Positions 1 through 9,331 of a stretch of 64,000 bases of DNA are shown one piece after another. Positions within the stretch are counted from its first letter, which is position 1. Each line of letters opens with the position of its first letter. The DNA is taken from NCBI RefSeq assembly GCF_000371925.1, contig NZ_AQVE01000001.1, forward strand, positions 62,001-126,000, written 5' to 3'. Made by a program: the position numbers and the translations under genes. The notes beneath the pieces are model-generated. The model ran no database searches. It was not told the DNA's origin and saw nothing but the letters and a program-made list of their open reading frames with translations. This stretch comes from Thiolinea disciformis DSM 14473 (GTDB lineage Bacteria > Pseudomonadota > Gammaproteobacteria > Thiotrichales > Thiotrichaceae).

Positions 1-974
1 GGTTCAAAAGGCAATCTAGCTTCTGATACGGGTGTTTCTCCTACTGACGCCGAACCTTGATCGGAAATGGTTGGCAATGATTTATAGTGGTTGTACCACC
101 ATACACCTGCTGCCCCCAATACAGTCAGAATTACAACCCCTAACCACCATTTATTCAAATTAGCTGACCTAGTGTTCCGAACCCCAAAAGACTTTGACTG
201 TTCATCTTTTTGCTGAACTTGAATTGGTTGCTTGTACCTAGTATCGGGCTGTGGTGGTACTGGTGGCGTAAATTCGTTAGTGATTAGCCCTGCCAATGAT
301 CGCTCAGTTTCTGCAATTAGGTGCTGTAGGCGTAGTTTTTCTTCTATACGTGTTTCAAGATCATGTACAGCATACAACTCACTGATTTTATGGCTGAGCG
401 TGTCAATACGTTGTTGTTTAAGCCGTTGTTGTTCTATATTCAACGGGTTTGACAAAACAGTTTGCTCGACCACCTGTTGAATCTGATGTTTTTCCTCTGC
501 TTGCTTTTGCGCTGCAATTTGTTTGGCTTCCTGTAACAGATCATACACTTTGCCAGTAATGTCACTGAAAGCAATTTCCAATTCATAAGAACCCAAAGGG
601 TATTGCGACAAAGGCTTATTGTCTTTGCTTGCACCTTGAATGGCTGCCAACCAAGGTATTGTCCACCAGACACACGGGCGCACAATCACTGGTACGATCC
701 GCAAACCTTCTTTTTCACGACGTTTTAGAAATTCGGGAATTTCTTGTTTGGTAACAAATTCCGATGCCAAAAAATCACTACTGACCAATAAAATCACTAC
801 TCTTGCTTGTGCAATAGCATTCTTAATAGTAGATAACCAATCGGATCCCGCTTGAATTTGCCCATCATCCCATATCTCAAAATTGGCGTGTAACTGTAAC
901 GCTTTCAATTGTTGTTTAAGCGCATCTTTCCATGCTTCATCTTTGTGGCTGTAGCTAATGAAAATATCGGTCAT
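1..974 (-). CDS. TIR-domain membrane protein, C-terminus outside window
   Basis: The frame is open from the ATG at 974 to the window edge, giving the first 324 residues of a longer protein. It opens with a bacterial TIR-type fold: a first strand reading DIFISYSHKDEAW, then a WDDG turn and a hydrophobic VVILLVSSDFLASEF core, ending near residue 130. Residues about 150-240 are Gln/Glu-rich and look coiled-coil. A single membrane helix (about 271-291, WWLGVVILTVLGAAG) follows, so the TIR end should face the cytoplasm. Bacterial TIR proteins are NAD-consuming effectors or signalling adaptors, often fused to a C-terminal sensor that would lie outside the window. No strong Shine-Dalgarno is visible. 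Domain call is fairly firm; function is open. Confidence 0.8.
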   Translation of the reverse strand, partial: MTDIFISYSHKDEAWKDALKQQLKALQLHANFEIWDDGQIQAGSDWLSTIKNAIAQARVVILLVSSDFLASEFVTKQEIPEFLKRREKEGLRIVPVIVRPCVWWTIPWLAAIQGASKDNKPLSQYPLGSYELEIAFSDITGKVYDLLQEAKQIAAQKQAEEKHQIQQVVEQTVLSNPLNIEQQRLKQQRIDTLSHKISELYAVHDLETRIEEKLRLQHLIAETERSLAGLITNEFTPPVPPQPDTRYKQPIQVQQKDEQSKSFGVRNTRSANLNKWWLGVVILTVLGAAGVWWYNHYKSLPTISDQGSASVGETPVSEARLPFE

Positions 975-1071
975 AGCAAGAGGTAATTGGGGTGGTAATA
1001 GGAAGGATAATAGCGGATTTTTAGGAAAATAAATCAGTAGATTTAATCAAACTAGCTCTTTAAATTAAGGC

Positions 1072-1593
1072 TTATCGAAATACCCGCCACGTTAAGCTAA
1101 TGCGTGCACCTACATGTTTTTGGCGCTTAATAGCATGTACCCAAGCATCTTGAACTTGGTCATCCATATACAATAAAGAGCCACTGGCTAAGGCATAATG
1201 TATCTGAATACTAGGATCAATTTTAGAACGATAAGTAATCTGGCGTTCGCTGCCCAATGAAACAATCGCCACGCCCGTATGCGGCATTAAAGCACTCGTA
1301 TCATCCGCGTGAAACCCCATCGTGTGCTCCCCCGTTTCATAATAATTCAATAAACAATTATTAAATTGAATATGTAACTGATCGAATAAGGCATGCTGAA
1401 CCGGCATTAGAAATTTGGGAATAGCACTGTCGGGATAAAACATTTGCGAATAATTATAAGCCTTACCAAACGACGCGGTTTGGCGTGCTTGCATAGATTT
1501 GTCCCAGCTAATTGTTGTTAACAATAATGCAAATAATTCAGTCGCTTGTGGATAAAAATCAGGAATCAATAATAAATTAGGTTGTGTATTCAT
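1072..1593 (-). CDS. AlkB-like 2-oxoglutarate/Fe(II) dioxygenase
   Basis: A 173-residue protein of the AlkB family, which oxidatively removes alkyl groups from nucleic acid bases or proteins. Iron ligands are visible as the HAD pair (H95, D97) and H153 of WVHAIK; the 2-oxoglutarate-binding arginines fit R164 and R170 in ARISLTWR. An upstream in-frame ATG at 1695 lies inside rimO, so I take the ATG at 1593, which begins MNTQPNLLLIPDF just after the rimO stop at 1607. The 13-base spacing suggests co-transcription with rimO. Length matches short bacterial AlkB-like proteins; whether it is a true DNA repair enzyme or an ALKBH8-like one cannot be told from sequence alone. Confidence 0.82.
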   Translation of the reverse strand: MNTQPNLLLIPDFYPQATELFALLLTTISWDKSMQARQTASFGKAYNYSQMFYPDSAIPKFLMPVQHALFDQLHIQFNNCLLNYYETGEHTMGFHADDTSALMPHTGVAIVSLGSERQITYRSKIDPSIQIHYALASGSLLYMDDQVQDAWVHAIKRQKHVGARISLTWRVFR

Positions 1594-1606
1594 GACTACA
1601 TCAGGG

Positions 1607-2926
1607 CTATATAACCTCCGCCCATAAATCATGCTCATCCGCGTGAGTAATACGTACCGTGGCAAATTCGCCCACCGGTAATTCCACGCCTTCAATAATC
1701 ACCTGACCGTCAATTTCGGGGGCGTCGCGATGTGAGCGTGCTAGGGTTACGTCATCGCCTGCTTCATCGACCAATACTTTCATGGTTTTACCGATCAATG
1801 AACCTAATTTATTGGCGCTGATTTCGGCTTGGAATTCCATAAATTGCTCAAGGCGCTCTTGTTTGAGTTCTTCAGGTACGGCATTCGGCAAATCATTGGC
1901 GGGCGCGCCTTCCACAGGTGAATAAGCAAATGCGCCAACGCGGTCTAATTGTGCTTCTTCGAGGAAATCTAATAAGGTTTCAAAATCCTCATCGGTTTCA
2001 CCAGGGAAGCCAACAATAAAGGTACTGCGAATCGCAATATCGGGCACTTGTTCGCGCCATTTACTAATTCGTTCTAAGACTTTTTCAGCATGTGCAGGAC
2101 GACGCATATCTTTTAAAATACGAGGGCTGGCATGTTGGAAAGGAATATCTAAATAAGGCAATATTTTGCTGTCTGCCATTAAAGGCAACAGATTATCCAC
2201 ATGCGGATAAGGATACACATAATGTAAACGCACCCATGCACCTAATTCACCCAAAGCTTCGGCTAATTGCTGGCTATGCGTTTTAATCGGGCGACCTTTC
2301 CAAAATCCAGTGCGATATTTGGTATCAATCCCATAAGCGCTGGTATCTTGGGAAATAACTAATAATTCTTTGACGCCTGCATTCACTAAATTCTCGGCTT
2401 CTTGCATCACATCGCCAATTGGGCGCGAGACTAAATCGCCGCGCAAATGCGGAATAATGCAGAATGAACAACGATGATTACAGCCTTCGGAAATTTTTAA
2501 ATAAGCATAATGGCGCGGCGTTAAACGTATGCCTTGCGGGGGCACTAAATCGGTATAAGGATCGTGTAAGGGTGGTAAATGCTCATGCACCGAGTTCATC
2601 ACCGCTTCATAGGCATGTGCACCACTCACCGCCAGCACATTCGGATAAGCTTGCAAGACTTTATCCGTGTCTGCCCCCAAACAACCTGTGACAATCACTT
2701 TGCCGTTTTCGGCGAGTGCTTCACCAATGGCATCAAGCGATTCTTGAATGGCGGAGTCAATAAAGCCACAGGTATTCACTACGACTAAATCGGCATCCTG
2801 ATAACTTGGGCTAATCCCATAGCCTTCGGAACGGAGTTGGGTGAGGATACGTTCAGAATCAACAAGGGCTTTCGGACAACCAAGACTAACGAAGCCAACA
2901 CGGGGAGTGGAAGAGGATTGACGCAT
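1607..2926 (-). CDS. rimO: Ribosomal protein S12 (Asp) methylthiotransferase RimO
   Basis: Radical-SAM methylthiotransferase that adds a methylthio group to an aspartate of ribosomal protein S12. Counting from the chosen ATG, the N-terminal UPF0004 domain has its cluster cysteines at 17, 53 and 82 (first in SLGCPK, second in NTCGF), and the radical SAM motif CNHRCSFC has cysteines at 149, 153 and 156. A C-terminal TRAM-like RNA-binding region follows. An alternative ATG at 2962 would add 12 residues; the shorter start leaves eight residues before [10 protein letters not shown], close to the usual RimO N-terminus. First gene of a probable rimO-alkB-like unit. Confidence 0.93.
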   Translation of the reverse strand: MRQSSSTPRVGFVSLGCPKALVDSERILTQLRSEGYGISPSYQDADLVVVNTCGFIDSAIQESLDAIGEALAENGKVIVTGCLGADTDKVLQAYPNVLAVSGAHAYEAVMNSVHEHLPPLHDPYTDLVPPQGIRLTPRHYAYLKISEGCNHRCSFCIIPHLRGDLVSRPIGDVMQEAENLVNAGVKELLVISQDTSAYGIDTKYRTGFWKGRPIKTHSQQLAEALGELGAWVRLHYVYPYPHVDNLLPLMADSKILPYLDIPFQHASPRILKDMRRPAHAEKVLERISKWREQVPDIAIRSTFIVGFPGETDEDFETLLDFLEEAQLDRVGAFAYSPVEGAPANDLPNAVPEELKQERLEQFMEFQAEISANKLGSLIGKTMKVLVDEAGDDVTLARSHRDAPEIDGQVIIEGVELPVGEFATVRITHADEHDLWAEVI

Positions 2927-2962
2927 AGCAGTACCAACAGCTAAAACCCAAAAGCGCGCCAT

Positions 2963-3400
2963 AATAGCTGATTCATTTTGGGAATGCTTCTACTATATTG
3001 TGTTTGTCATAAAAAGTTATACACAATCACTTGTGTCAAGCAAATTTTATACACCCTAAGGATTTTAACTCTACAAAAAGTCAAGTACTCGTTCAGCAAA
3101 ATTTTATAATGCTTTATTTCTATTAAGATTTTTTGTTTGACCTGTTTTAGTGTTTCAGTAATGCTTTCTTAGCTAAAGCACTGTTGTGTCATAGATAAAT
3201 TTAGTTTTCCACAAACTTATCCACAGGCTTTATGAATAAGAGTTTCGATTTATATAGCCTAGATAACTAGAGAGACTTACCCTAAAGAGCTAGCCCCCTA
3301 TAGCCCGACTGGTTAATAAATCTCTACCGAAAGGCATATTTAGTGGGACGGAAGGCTTCACTATGATGGATAGATTACTATTGTTTGTGAGGAGATCGGC
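2963..3400. other. Intergenic region with left DnaA-box cluster
   Basis: This 438-base non-coding stretch separates divergent rimO and prk. Besides the DnaA-box-like sites listed separately it holds the prk leader: a GAGGAGA Shine-Dalgarno at 3389-3395 and a weak -10-like TATGAT at 3362-3367. I see no tRNA, no convincing small ORF and no repeat of a mobile element. Confidence 0.6.
3017..3239. promoter_or_regulatory. Left cluster of DnaA-box-like sites
   Basis: Two exact matches to the consensus TTATNCACA: TTATACACA at 3017-3025 and TTATCCACA at 3217-3225. One-mismatch sites are TTATACACC at 3047-3055, TTTTCCACA at 3205-3213 and, on the other strand, TATGAATAA at 3231-3239. Together with the cluster beyond prk this suggests DnaA binding, either at an origin or as a titration or regulatory locus. 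Confidence 0.5.
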
Positions 3401-4312
3401 ATGTCAAAAAAACACCCTGTTATTGCCGTAACCGGATCGTCTGGCGCTGGAACAACTTTTGTTAAGCGTGCTTTCGAAAATATCTTTCGCCGTGAAAAAA
3501 TTAATGCCGCTGTTATTGAGGGTGACAGCTTTCACAGTGTGACACGCAAAGAATTCAAACGACGCTCTAATGTAGAACCGAATTTCAGTCATTTTGGCCC
3601 TGAAGCCAATGATTTCGAGGCATTAGAAAATTTATTTCGCCAATACGGTGAAAATGGCAGCGGCAAAAAGCGCTACTATTTGCACAATGATGAAGAAGCA
3701 ACGTATCACCAAAAACGCTTAGCGGGTAAGGGAGTCACTTGTACCGCCGGTTCAGGCGAATTTACGCCGTGGGAAGAGGTTGAGCCTAATACGGATATTT
3801 TATTCTACGAAGGTTTACATGGATTGGTGTGCGATACGACACCGGATCAACTACACGGTGGTTATGATGTTGCACGTTATGTAGATTTAGGTATTGGGGT
3901 AGTGCCCAGCGTTAATTTAGAGTGGATTCAAAAAATACACCGTGATAAAGCAGAGCGTGGTTATGCTCCCGAAGCCACTGTCGCTACGATTATGCGCCGG
4001 ATGCCAGATTATATTGATCACATCACCCCACAATTTTCACGCACGCACATCAATTTCCAACGCGTCCCGACTGTCGATACTTCGAATCCCTTTATTGCGC
4101 GCGATATTCCTACGGCTGACGAAAGCTTTGTGGTAATCCGTTTCGCCAACCCCAAACAATTTGATGTGGATTTTCCCTACTTGCTCAGTATGATCCAAAA
4201 CTCTTTCATGTCACGGCGCAATTCCATTGTAGTACCGGGCGGAAAAATGCTCTTAGCGATGGAGCTAATCTTCAATCCCATCATCATCAATATGATTGAA
4301 AATCGTTCTTGA
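3401..4312 (+). CDS. prk: Phosphoribulokinase (class I)
   Basis: Phosphorylates ribulose 5-phosphate with ATP to ribulose 1,5-bisphosphate, the acceptor of CO2 in the Calvin cycle; cytoplasmic. The Walker A loop GSSGAGTT sits at residues 12-19, followed by EGDSFH and a basic RKEFKRR segment typical of the bacterial class. At 303 residues it is slightly longer than the usual 290 or so of class I enzymes and lacks the regulatory cysteine insertion of plant-type enzymes. The ATG has a GAGGAGA ribosome site five bases upstream. It stands alone, not next to rubisco genes, and is bracketed by DnaA-box clusters and followed by an intrinsic terminator. It implies autotrophy. Confidence 0.95.
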   Translation: MSKKHPVIAVTGSSGAGTTFVKRAFENIFRREKINAAVIEGDSFHSVTRKEFKRRSNVEPNFSHFGPEANDFEALENLFRQYGENGSGKKRYYLHNDEEATYHQKRLAGKGVTCTAGSGEFTPWEEVEPNTDILFYEGLHGLVCDTTPDQLHGGYDVARYVDLGIGVVPSVNLEWIQKIHRDKAERGYAPEATVATIMRRMPDYIDHITPQFSRTHINFQRVPTVDTSNPFIARDIPTADESFVVIRFANPKQFDVDFPYLLSMIQNSFMSRRNSIVVPGGKMLLAMELIFNPIIINMIENRS

Positions 4313-4371
4313 TTGCACCAGAAAACTTAACCATAAATAAATTTAATATCAAAAATGCTTGACGATTTTAG

Positions 4372-4398
4372 AAAAGCCTGCTCCATGCAGGCTTTTTT
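4372..4398 (+). terminator. Rho-independent terminator of prk
   Basis: The stem AGCCTGC (4375-4381) and GCAGGCT (4387-4393) closes a five-base loop and runs straight into six T, with A residues before the stem. It lies 60 bases after the prk stop codon. Confidence 0.85.
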
Positions 4399-4627
4399 AT
4401 TCACCGAGTTTTCCACAGCCCCCTAAAATAATTACCGTTTGTCAAGCGCTAGTTAAAAGTGAATCTAAGCTGACAAATTTAGTTTAGTATTAATTTAACT
4501 CATTGTTTTATATAATAAAAATAAATTGCATAAAAATTAATCAATTTGTTAAGACCCCTTAGCCAGCTCGTTTCTGCAAGGTTTTCCGCAGTATATCCAC
4601 AGACTTATCCACAGGCTTTGTGTATAA
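4397..4627. promoter_or_regulatory. Right cluster of DnaA-box-like sites
   Basis: Two exact consensus boxes lie close together in opposite orientation: TTATCCACA at 4605-4613 and TGTGTATAA at 4619-4627. One-mismatch sites are TTATTCACC at 4397-4405, TTTTCCACA at 4409-4417 and ATATCCACA at 4593-4601. The block ACTTATCCACAGGCTTT occurs both here (4603 on) and in the left cluster (3215 on), so the two clusters share more than the nine-base box. Confidence 0.55.
4474..4551. other. AT-rich tract, possible DNA unwinding element
   Basis: Within the 417-base gap between prk and priA (4313-4729) this stretch is almost entirely A and T with very few G or C, and lies about 50 bases left of the paired consensus DnaA boxes. 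That geometry resembles the unwinding element of bacterial origins. The rest of the gap holds only the prk terminator, DnaA boxes and the weak priA leader; no gene is visible. Confidence 0.4.
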
Positions 4628-4729
4628 CTTTAATTTTTCTTTGAGTAGCAAACACTTGTAACAAAACTGTCATTTTGCGTTTATAAAAATTGCTGTGCCA
4701 ACAATAAGTGTTCCACTAGACTAGGTACT

Positions 4730-6928
4730 ATGAAACCAAATTGGCTTATTGCAGTACCACGTCCTTTGCGTACTTTGCTGACGTATTCCTCCCATTTAAT
4801 CGAACAACCCATCCAAGCGGGTTGTCGTGTGATTGTGCCTTTAGGCCATTCGCGTAGCCTTGGTTTAGCGATTGCTGAAGCCCCTCCCAGTGACCAGGAA
4901 AACTATGCACTTAAGCCGATTCATACAGTGGTGGACGAAACTCCTCTATTGGATGAACATTTGTTAGGCTTATTGCAGTGGGCGGCGCGGTATTACCATC
5001 ATCCTATAGGTGACGTGATTTTCACGGCACTTCCCGTCGCCTTACGTGATGGCAATGTCTTACCCGACAACACGCTTTGGCGTGTAATTAGCCAAACGGA
5101 TGCAGCACTAAAACTGAAGCGCGCCAAGCGACAGCACGCGCTTTATCAGGCTTTAATCGAACAACCCGAACGCGAATGGAATGCTGCCGCACTGCGTCAT
5201 GTGGCGGGCAGTAATTGGCGCGAGTATGTGCAAGGACTAATCGAAAAAGGCTTGCTCGAATCCTACCTACCCAGCCAAACGCAGTACTCCGATTATGCGC
5301 TACAGACTGCGCCTAAGTTGGAACTGAATGAAGCCCAACAAACCTGCTTGGCGCAATGCCGCAAGTGGAATCAAAGCGACACTTTGCAACCTATTTTGCT
5401 TCAAGGTGTGACAGGTAGCGGAAAAACCGAAGTTTATTTACGTTTAATCGAAGATCAATTAGCCGCTAAACGTCAAACGCTAGTGCTAGTGCCCGAAATT
5501 GGTTTAACCCCGCAATTATTACAGCGTTTTATCCAACATTTCCCGCACCAGACAATTGTATGCCTGCACTCTGGCTTAAATGACACCGAGCGTTTGAATG
5601 CGTGGCTCCAATCCCGATCTGGCGAGGCGAGTATTATTTTAGGTACGCGTTCAGCAGTGTTTACACCTTGTGCTGCCTTAGGACTCATCCTAGTCGATGA
5701 AGAGCATGATGGCTCGCTCAAGCAACAAGAAGGTTTTCGCTACCATGCACGTGACTTGGCGATTAAACGCGCCGCTTTACTTCGGATTCCGATTTTATTG
5801 GGAACCGCTACGCCTGCGTTGGAAACCTTACACAATGCGGAGCGTGGACGCTATCACCATACGCATTTATTGCAACGCGCCAATCACGCCCAGCCGCCAC
5901 GCTTTGAAGTACAAGATATTCGGGGTCATGTATTACAAGCTGGCTTAAGCCATCATAGTTTGCAAGCGATACGCGCAACCTTAGAGCGCCAAGAGCAAGT
6001 CATGATTTTTATTAATCGGCGTGGTTTCGCTCCCGTATTACTATGTCCAAATTGTGGCTGGCAAGCGATGTGCGAAGCTTGTGATACACAGATGACTTTT
6101 CATGCGCACAAAAGCCGTTTAATTTGCCATCATTGTAGTGCTGATCGCCTCACTGATAATCATTGCCCTGCCTGTCATCATCCCCAATTACAAACGCAAG
6201 GCTTAGGTACCGAGCGTATTGAACTAAATTTACGCCAACATTTCCCTGACACACCGGTGATTCGTATTGACCGCGACACGACAAGCCGCAAAGGGGCACT
6301 GCAACAGCGTTTAGAAATGGTGCAAAAACATGAGCATTTAATCTTAGTTGGCACACAGATGCTAGCGAAAGGGCATGATTTCCCCAATTTGACACTGGTG
6401 GTGGTCTTAGAGGCGGATCAATCCTTATTCAGCGCGGAGTATCATGCCTTAGAACGCTTTGGGCAGCTCATTACGCAAGTGGCGGGACGTGCAGGACGCG
6501 CTCAGAAAATGGGGCAAGTGATTTTACAAACCACTCAGCCACATCATCCCCTATTGCTGACGCTGCTGGAGCAAGGTTATACCGTGTTTGCAAAGCAATT
6601 GCTCAACGAACGCCAACGTTGGCGTTTTCCGCCTTTTAGTTATCAAGCATTGATTCGAGCCGATGCCTTAACGATGGAGGATGCGCTTAATACCTTGCAA
6701 CAATTTCATGATCTGTTAGCAGAATGCCCTGAGGTACAACTATTCGGCCCAATTCCTGCACCATTAGAGAAGCGCGCACATCGTTATCGTGCGCAATTGT
6801 TGCTACAATGTACAAGACGAGATCAACGTCATCATTACCTGCAGTTTTTAACGAGCAAAGAAAAAAATATACGAAACCCTAAGGGTGTTCGTTGGTCTAT
6901 TGATGTAGATCCGGTAGAATTAACTTGA
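4730..6928 (+). CDS. priA: Primosomal replication helicase PriA
   Basis: A 3'-to-5' DNA helicase that reloads the replisome at stalled forks. The 732 residues match PriA length. The N-terminal DNA-binding domain is followed by the Walker A loop GVTGSGKT near residue 225, the VDEEHDGSLKQQ helicase motif II near 321 and the paired zinc ribbons with cysteine pairs (CPNC, CEAC, CHHC, CPAC) between about 438 and 485, then a C-terminal helicase lobe with QVAGRAGR. The start ATG has no strong Shine-Dalgarno. It follows the candidate origin and is followed by a SPOR-domain gene, a neighbourhood seen in other proteobacteria (priA near ftsN). Confidence 0.95.
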   Translation: MKPNWLIAVPRPLRTLLTYSSHLIEQPIQAGCRVIVPLGHSRSLGLAIAEAPPSDQENYALKPIHTVVDETPLLDEHLLGLLQWAARYYHHPIGDVIFTALPVALRDGNVLPDNTLWRVISQTDAALKLKRAKRQHALYQALIEQPEREWNAAALRHVAGSNWREYVQGLIEKGLLESYLPSQTQYSDYALQTAPKLELNEAQQTCLAQCRKWNQSDTLQPILLQGVTGSGKTEVYLRLIEDQLAAKRQTLVLVPEIGLTPQLLQRFIQHFPHQTIVCLHSGLNDTERLNAWLQSRSGEASIILGTRSAVFTPCAALGLILVDEEHDGSLKQQEGFRYHARDLAIKRAALLRIPILLGTATPALETLHNAERGRYHHTHLLQRANHAQPPRFEVQDIRGHVLQAGLSHHSLQAIRATLERQEQVMIFINRRGFAPVLLCPNCGWQAMCEACDTQMTFHAHKSRLICHHCSADRLTDNHCPACHHPQLQTQGLGTERIELNLRQHFPDTPVIRIDRDTTSRKGALQQRLEMVQKHEHLILVGTQMLAKGHDFPNLTLVVVLEADQSLFSAEYHALERFGQLITQVAGRAGRAQKMGQVILQTTQPHHPLLLTLLEQGYTVFAKQLLNERQRWRFPPFSYQALIRADALTMEDALNTLQQFHDLLAECPEVQLFGPIPAPLEKRAHRYRAQLLLQCTRRDQRHHYLQFLTSKEKNIRNPKGVRWSIDVDPVELT

Positions 6929-7009
6929 AGTAGTAGCCCTAAACTACTCATCAAATAAGGCATAGCGTATGATAGGCAAGCACACCTGCCTTAATGTGGA
7001 ACAAATAGT

Positions 7010-7672
7010 ATGACTAAGGATTTCAAAATCTCAGGTGCATCAGCTTCTGAACAACAATACGGTATTAGCTGGGTATTAGGCGGGATTGCGGTCGGCTTAT
7101 TAGTGGGTGCAATCATTTATGCAACGGCTGGTTCGAATAAAAGTACGGGCGTTGAAGTTGCAACAGCCAATGCTTCTACGGCCAACCCTACTACGACTGC
7201 CACCTCAAGCTTGCCTAACAATGCTAGTTTGCAAGATACAGTAACCCCCGAAGAGCGCCCTGGTTTTAGCTATCACGCGGTATTACCACAATTGGAAGTA
7301 CCCTTAGTAGTGGGTGATTCTAAAAAAGAAGCCGCTCCAGCAGCACAAACAACAGACAAAAAACCAGAAAAAACTGAAAAAGCGGCACAAGCGACTCCCG
7401 CTGCAAAACCCGTTCAAGCGGCTGCTGATGCCATTACCGGCGATGGGCGTTATTTATTTCAGTTGGGCGCTTATAAAACGCAAGAGCAGGCCGCTCAAAT
7501 GCAGCGCCGCGCTAGCAGTAATGGTTTAAATACGCGAATAGAAACCAGTAAAGTTAATGGCGAAACTTGGTATCGGGTGCGCTTAGGCCCTACTGCTGAT
7601 CTACAAACCGCTAATAAGTGGAAACAGCGGCTTGTAGGTATGGGAATTAGCGCTATGATGATTCGTCTGTAA
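7010..7672 (+). CDS. SPOR-domain protein, FtsN-like
   Basis: A 220-residue bitopic inner-membrane protein: a short cytoplasmic N-terminus, one membrane helix at about 19-41 (WVLGGIAVGLLVGAII), a low-complexity Ala/Thr/Lys/Pro linker and a C-terminal SPOR domain at about 145-220 (LFQLGAYKTQEQAAQ to the end). SPOR domains bind denuded peptidoglycan at the division septum. Position after priA and overall shape fit FtsN or an FtsN-like factor, but FtsN is poorly conserved, so the symbol is withheld. It lies 81 bases after priA and is probably in the same transcript. Confidence 0.85.
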   Translation: MTKDFKISGASASEQQYGISWVLGGIAVGLLVGAIIYATAGSNKSTGVEVATANASTANPTTTATSSLPNNASLQDTVTPEERPGFSYHAVLPQLEVPLVVGDSKKEAAPAAQTTDKKPEKTEKAAQATPAAKPVQAAADAITGDGRYLFQLGAYKTQEQAAQMQRRASSNGLNTRIETSKVNGETWYRVRLGPTADLQTANKWKQRLVGMGISAMMIRL

Positions 7673-7708
7673 TAATCATGCTTATAAAAGAAACAGAGGA
7701 GACTCAAC

Positions 7709-8422
7709 GTGCAATACATGAATATTAATACGGGTGATTTAGTGGCGAATGCCTCTGAATCAGAACGCTCGATGTTTTACAAGAAGACTTACCTGCACTT
7801 AGGTGGAGCTGTCTTAGCTTTTGCATTAATCGAAAGTGCATTAATTTACTCTGGCATAGCTGAGTCATTTGTCCATTTACTGCAAGGCAATAAATGGTCA
7901 TGGTTAATTGTGATGGTGCTCTTTATGGGGGCGTCTTACATCGCTGACAAATGGGCACACTCGCCTATGTCACGCGAAATGCAATATGCTGGTTTAGGCT
8001 TATTTGTGCTAGCGGAAGCGATTGTCTTCATGCCACTCATTTACATGGCACTTAAATATGCTGCCCCAACCGTACTACCAACCGCTGCGTTGATGACTAT
8101 TATGTTATCTGCTGGCTTAATGTTTACCGCATTTACGACTAAGAAGAATTTCTCTTTCTTAGCCCCAGCAATCACTATCGGTAGCTTCGTAGCCTTAGGC
8201 TTAATTTTGGGTAGTATTATTTTTGGCTTTCAATTAGGTATTTTCTTCTTTGCTGCGATGATTGTGTTCTCAGCGGCAGTGATTTTATACCAAACCTCAC
8301 AAATGATTCACGAATATCATAGTGACCAATATGTAGCAGCATCATTGGGACTATTTTCCAGTATCGGCTTAATGTTCTGGTACATGGTTCAGTTCTTAAT
8401 GAGCCTAACAGGTAATGATTAA
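7709..8422 (+). CDS. Bax inhibitor-1 family membrane protein (YbhL/YccA-like)
   Basis: A 237-residue polytopic membrane protein with about seven hydrophobic helices and the charged, ordered layout of the BI-1/YccA family; E. coli members include YccA, which modulates the FtsH protease, and YbhL. The start is GTG at 7709, chosen because AGAGGAGA lies at 7695-7702, whereas the in-frame ATG at 7718 would be too far from it. A strong terminator follows. The exact role here is not known. Confidence 0.88.
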   Translation: MQYMNINTGDLVANASESERSMFYKKTYLHLGGAVLAFALIESALIYSGIAESFVHLLQGNKWSWLIVMVLFMGASYIADKWAHSPMSREMQYAGLGLFVLAEAIVFMPLIYMALKYAAPTVLPTAALMTIMLSAGLMFTAFTTKKNFSFLAPAITIGSFVALGLILGSIIFGFQLGIFFFAAMIVFSAAVILYQTSQMIHEYHSDQYVAASLGLFSSIGLMFWYMVQFLMSLTGND

Positions 8423-8447
8423 TCCATAGTCTTGATTAAGGTTACAA

Positions 8448-8476
8448 AAGGCGCCCACTTTGTGGGCGTTTTTCTT
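8448..8476 (+). terminator. Rho-independent terminator after the Bax inhibitor-1-like gene
   Basis: The stem CGCCCAC (8452-8458) and GTGGGCG (8462-8468) has a three-base loop and runs into five T. It separates the upstream priA-SPOR-BI-1 group from apaH. Confidence 0.88.
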
Positions 8477-8494
8477 TTATGGGGAGAGGAAAGC

Positions 8495-9331
8495 ATGGCT
8501 ATTTATGCGCTAGGTGATATTCAAGGTTGCTTTGAGCCCTTAAAACGCCTATTAGACCGCGTGAAATTTGATCCTAGTGTGGATCAATTATGGTTTTGTG
8601 GCGATTTAGTCAGTCGAGGGCGTCAATCCTTAGAAACCTTGCGTTTTGTTTATCAACTAGCGCAATCCAAAGCAGCCTTAACGGTGTTAGGTAATCATGA
8701 TATTAGTTTAATTGCCGCGTATTATGGCTTGATTACGCCTCATAAAACCCTGTACGGCTTACTAGATGCACCTGATAGCAGTGAACTCATTGAATGGTTG
8801 CGTCGGCAGCCTTTATTAATCTCCAATGACACTTATAAAGTTGTTTTAGTTCATGCAGGCATTCCACCACTCTGGTCATTAGCTTTAGCGGAAACTTGTG
8901 CTAAACAGATTGAATATGAGTTACGCCAAACATATCCCAAAGCATGGTTAGAACAAATTTATGGCGATAAACCAACACGTTGGGAAAATAGCCTAACGCC
9001 CATAGAACAGCAGCGCTTTACAGTGAATGCTCTAACACGGATGCGTTATTGTTATCCGAATGGTAAATTAGATTTTGAGCAGAAACTCAGTCCAAAAGTG
9101 GTGAAAGATACTTATCCTAGTTTAATTCCTTGGTATAATCATCCCTTAAAAAATGTTTTAGATTATAAAATTTTATTTGGCCATTGGTCGACCTTAGGTT
9201 ATCAACAAGTGAATAATACGTTTGCTTTAGATAGTGGTTGTGTATGGGGTGGACGCCTCAGTGCTTTGCGGCTTGATACTAGTGTGCCTAGTATAATCCA
9301 AGTAAGCTGCGATGATTATGAGCGACACTGA
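8495..9331 (+). CDS. apaH: Symmetrical diadenosine tetraphosphatase ApaH
   Basis: Hydrolyses Ap4A to two ADP and can remove Np4 caps from RNA; a calcineurin-type metallophosphatase of 278 residues, the usual length. Metal-site motifs are visible in order: GDIQGC (D8), CGDLVSRG, LGNHD, VLVHAG and FGHW. The ATG at 8495 is chosen because GGGGAGAGGA lies just upstream and the protein then starts MAIYALGD as in relatives; an earlier in-frame ATG at 8432 lies in front of the terminator hairpin. The 3' end overlaps the next gene by a few bases. Confidence 0.95.
   Translation: MAIYALGDIQGCFEPLKRLLDRVKFDPSVDQLWFCGDLVSRGRQSLETLRFVYQLAQSKAALTVLGNHDISLIAAYYGLITPHKTLYGLLDAPDSSELIEWLRRQPLLISNDTYKVVLVHAGIPPLWSLALAETCAKQIEYELRQTYPKAWLEQIYGDKPTRWENSLTPIEQQRFTVNALTRMRYCYPNGKLDFEQKLSPKVVKDTYPSLIPWYNHPLKNVLDYKILFGHWSTLGYQQVNNTFALDSGCVWGGRLSALRLDTSVPSIIQVSCDDYERH

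Noticed and set aside
8495-8530. ApaH reads GDIQG where E. coli has GDVHG, as if a metal ligand were lost
   Set aside because: Gln at this position is common in ApaH of other gammaproteobacteria and the remaining motifs are intact.
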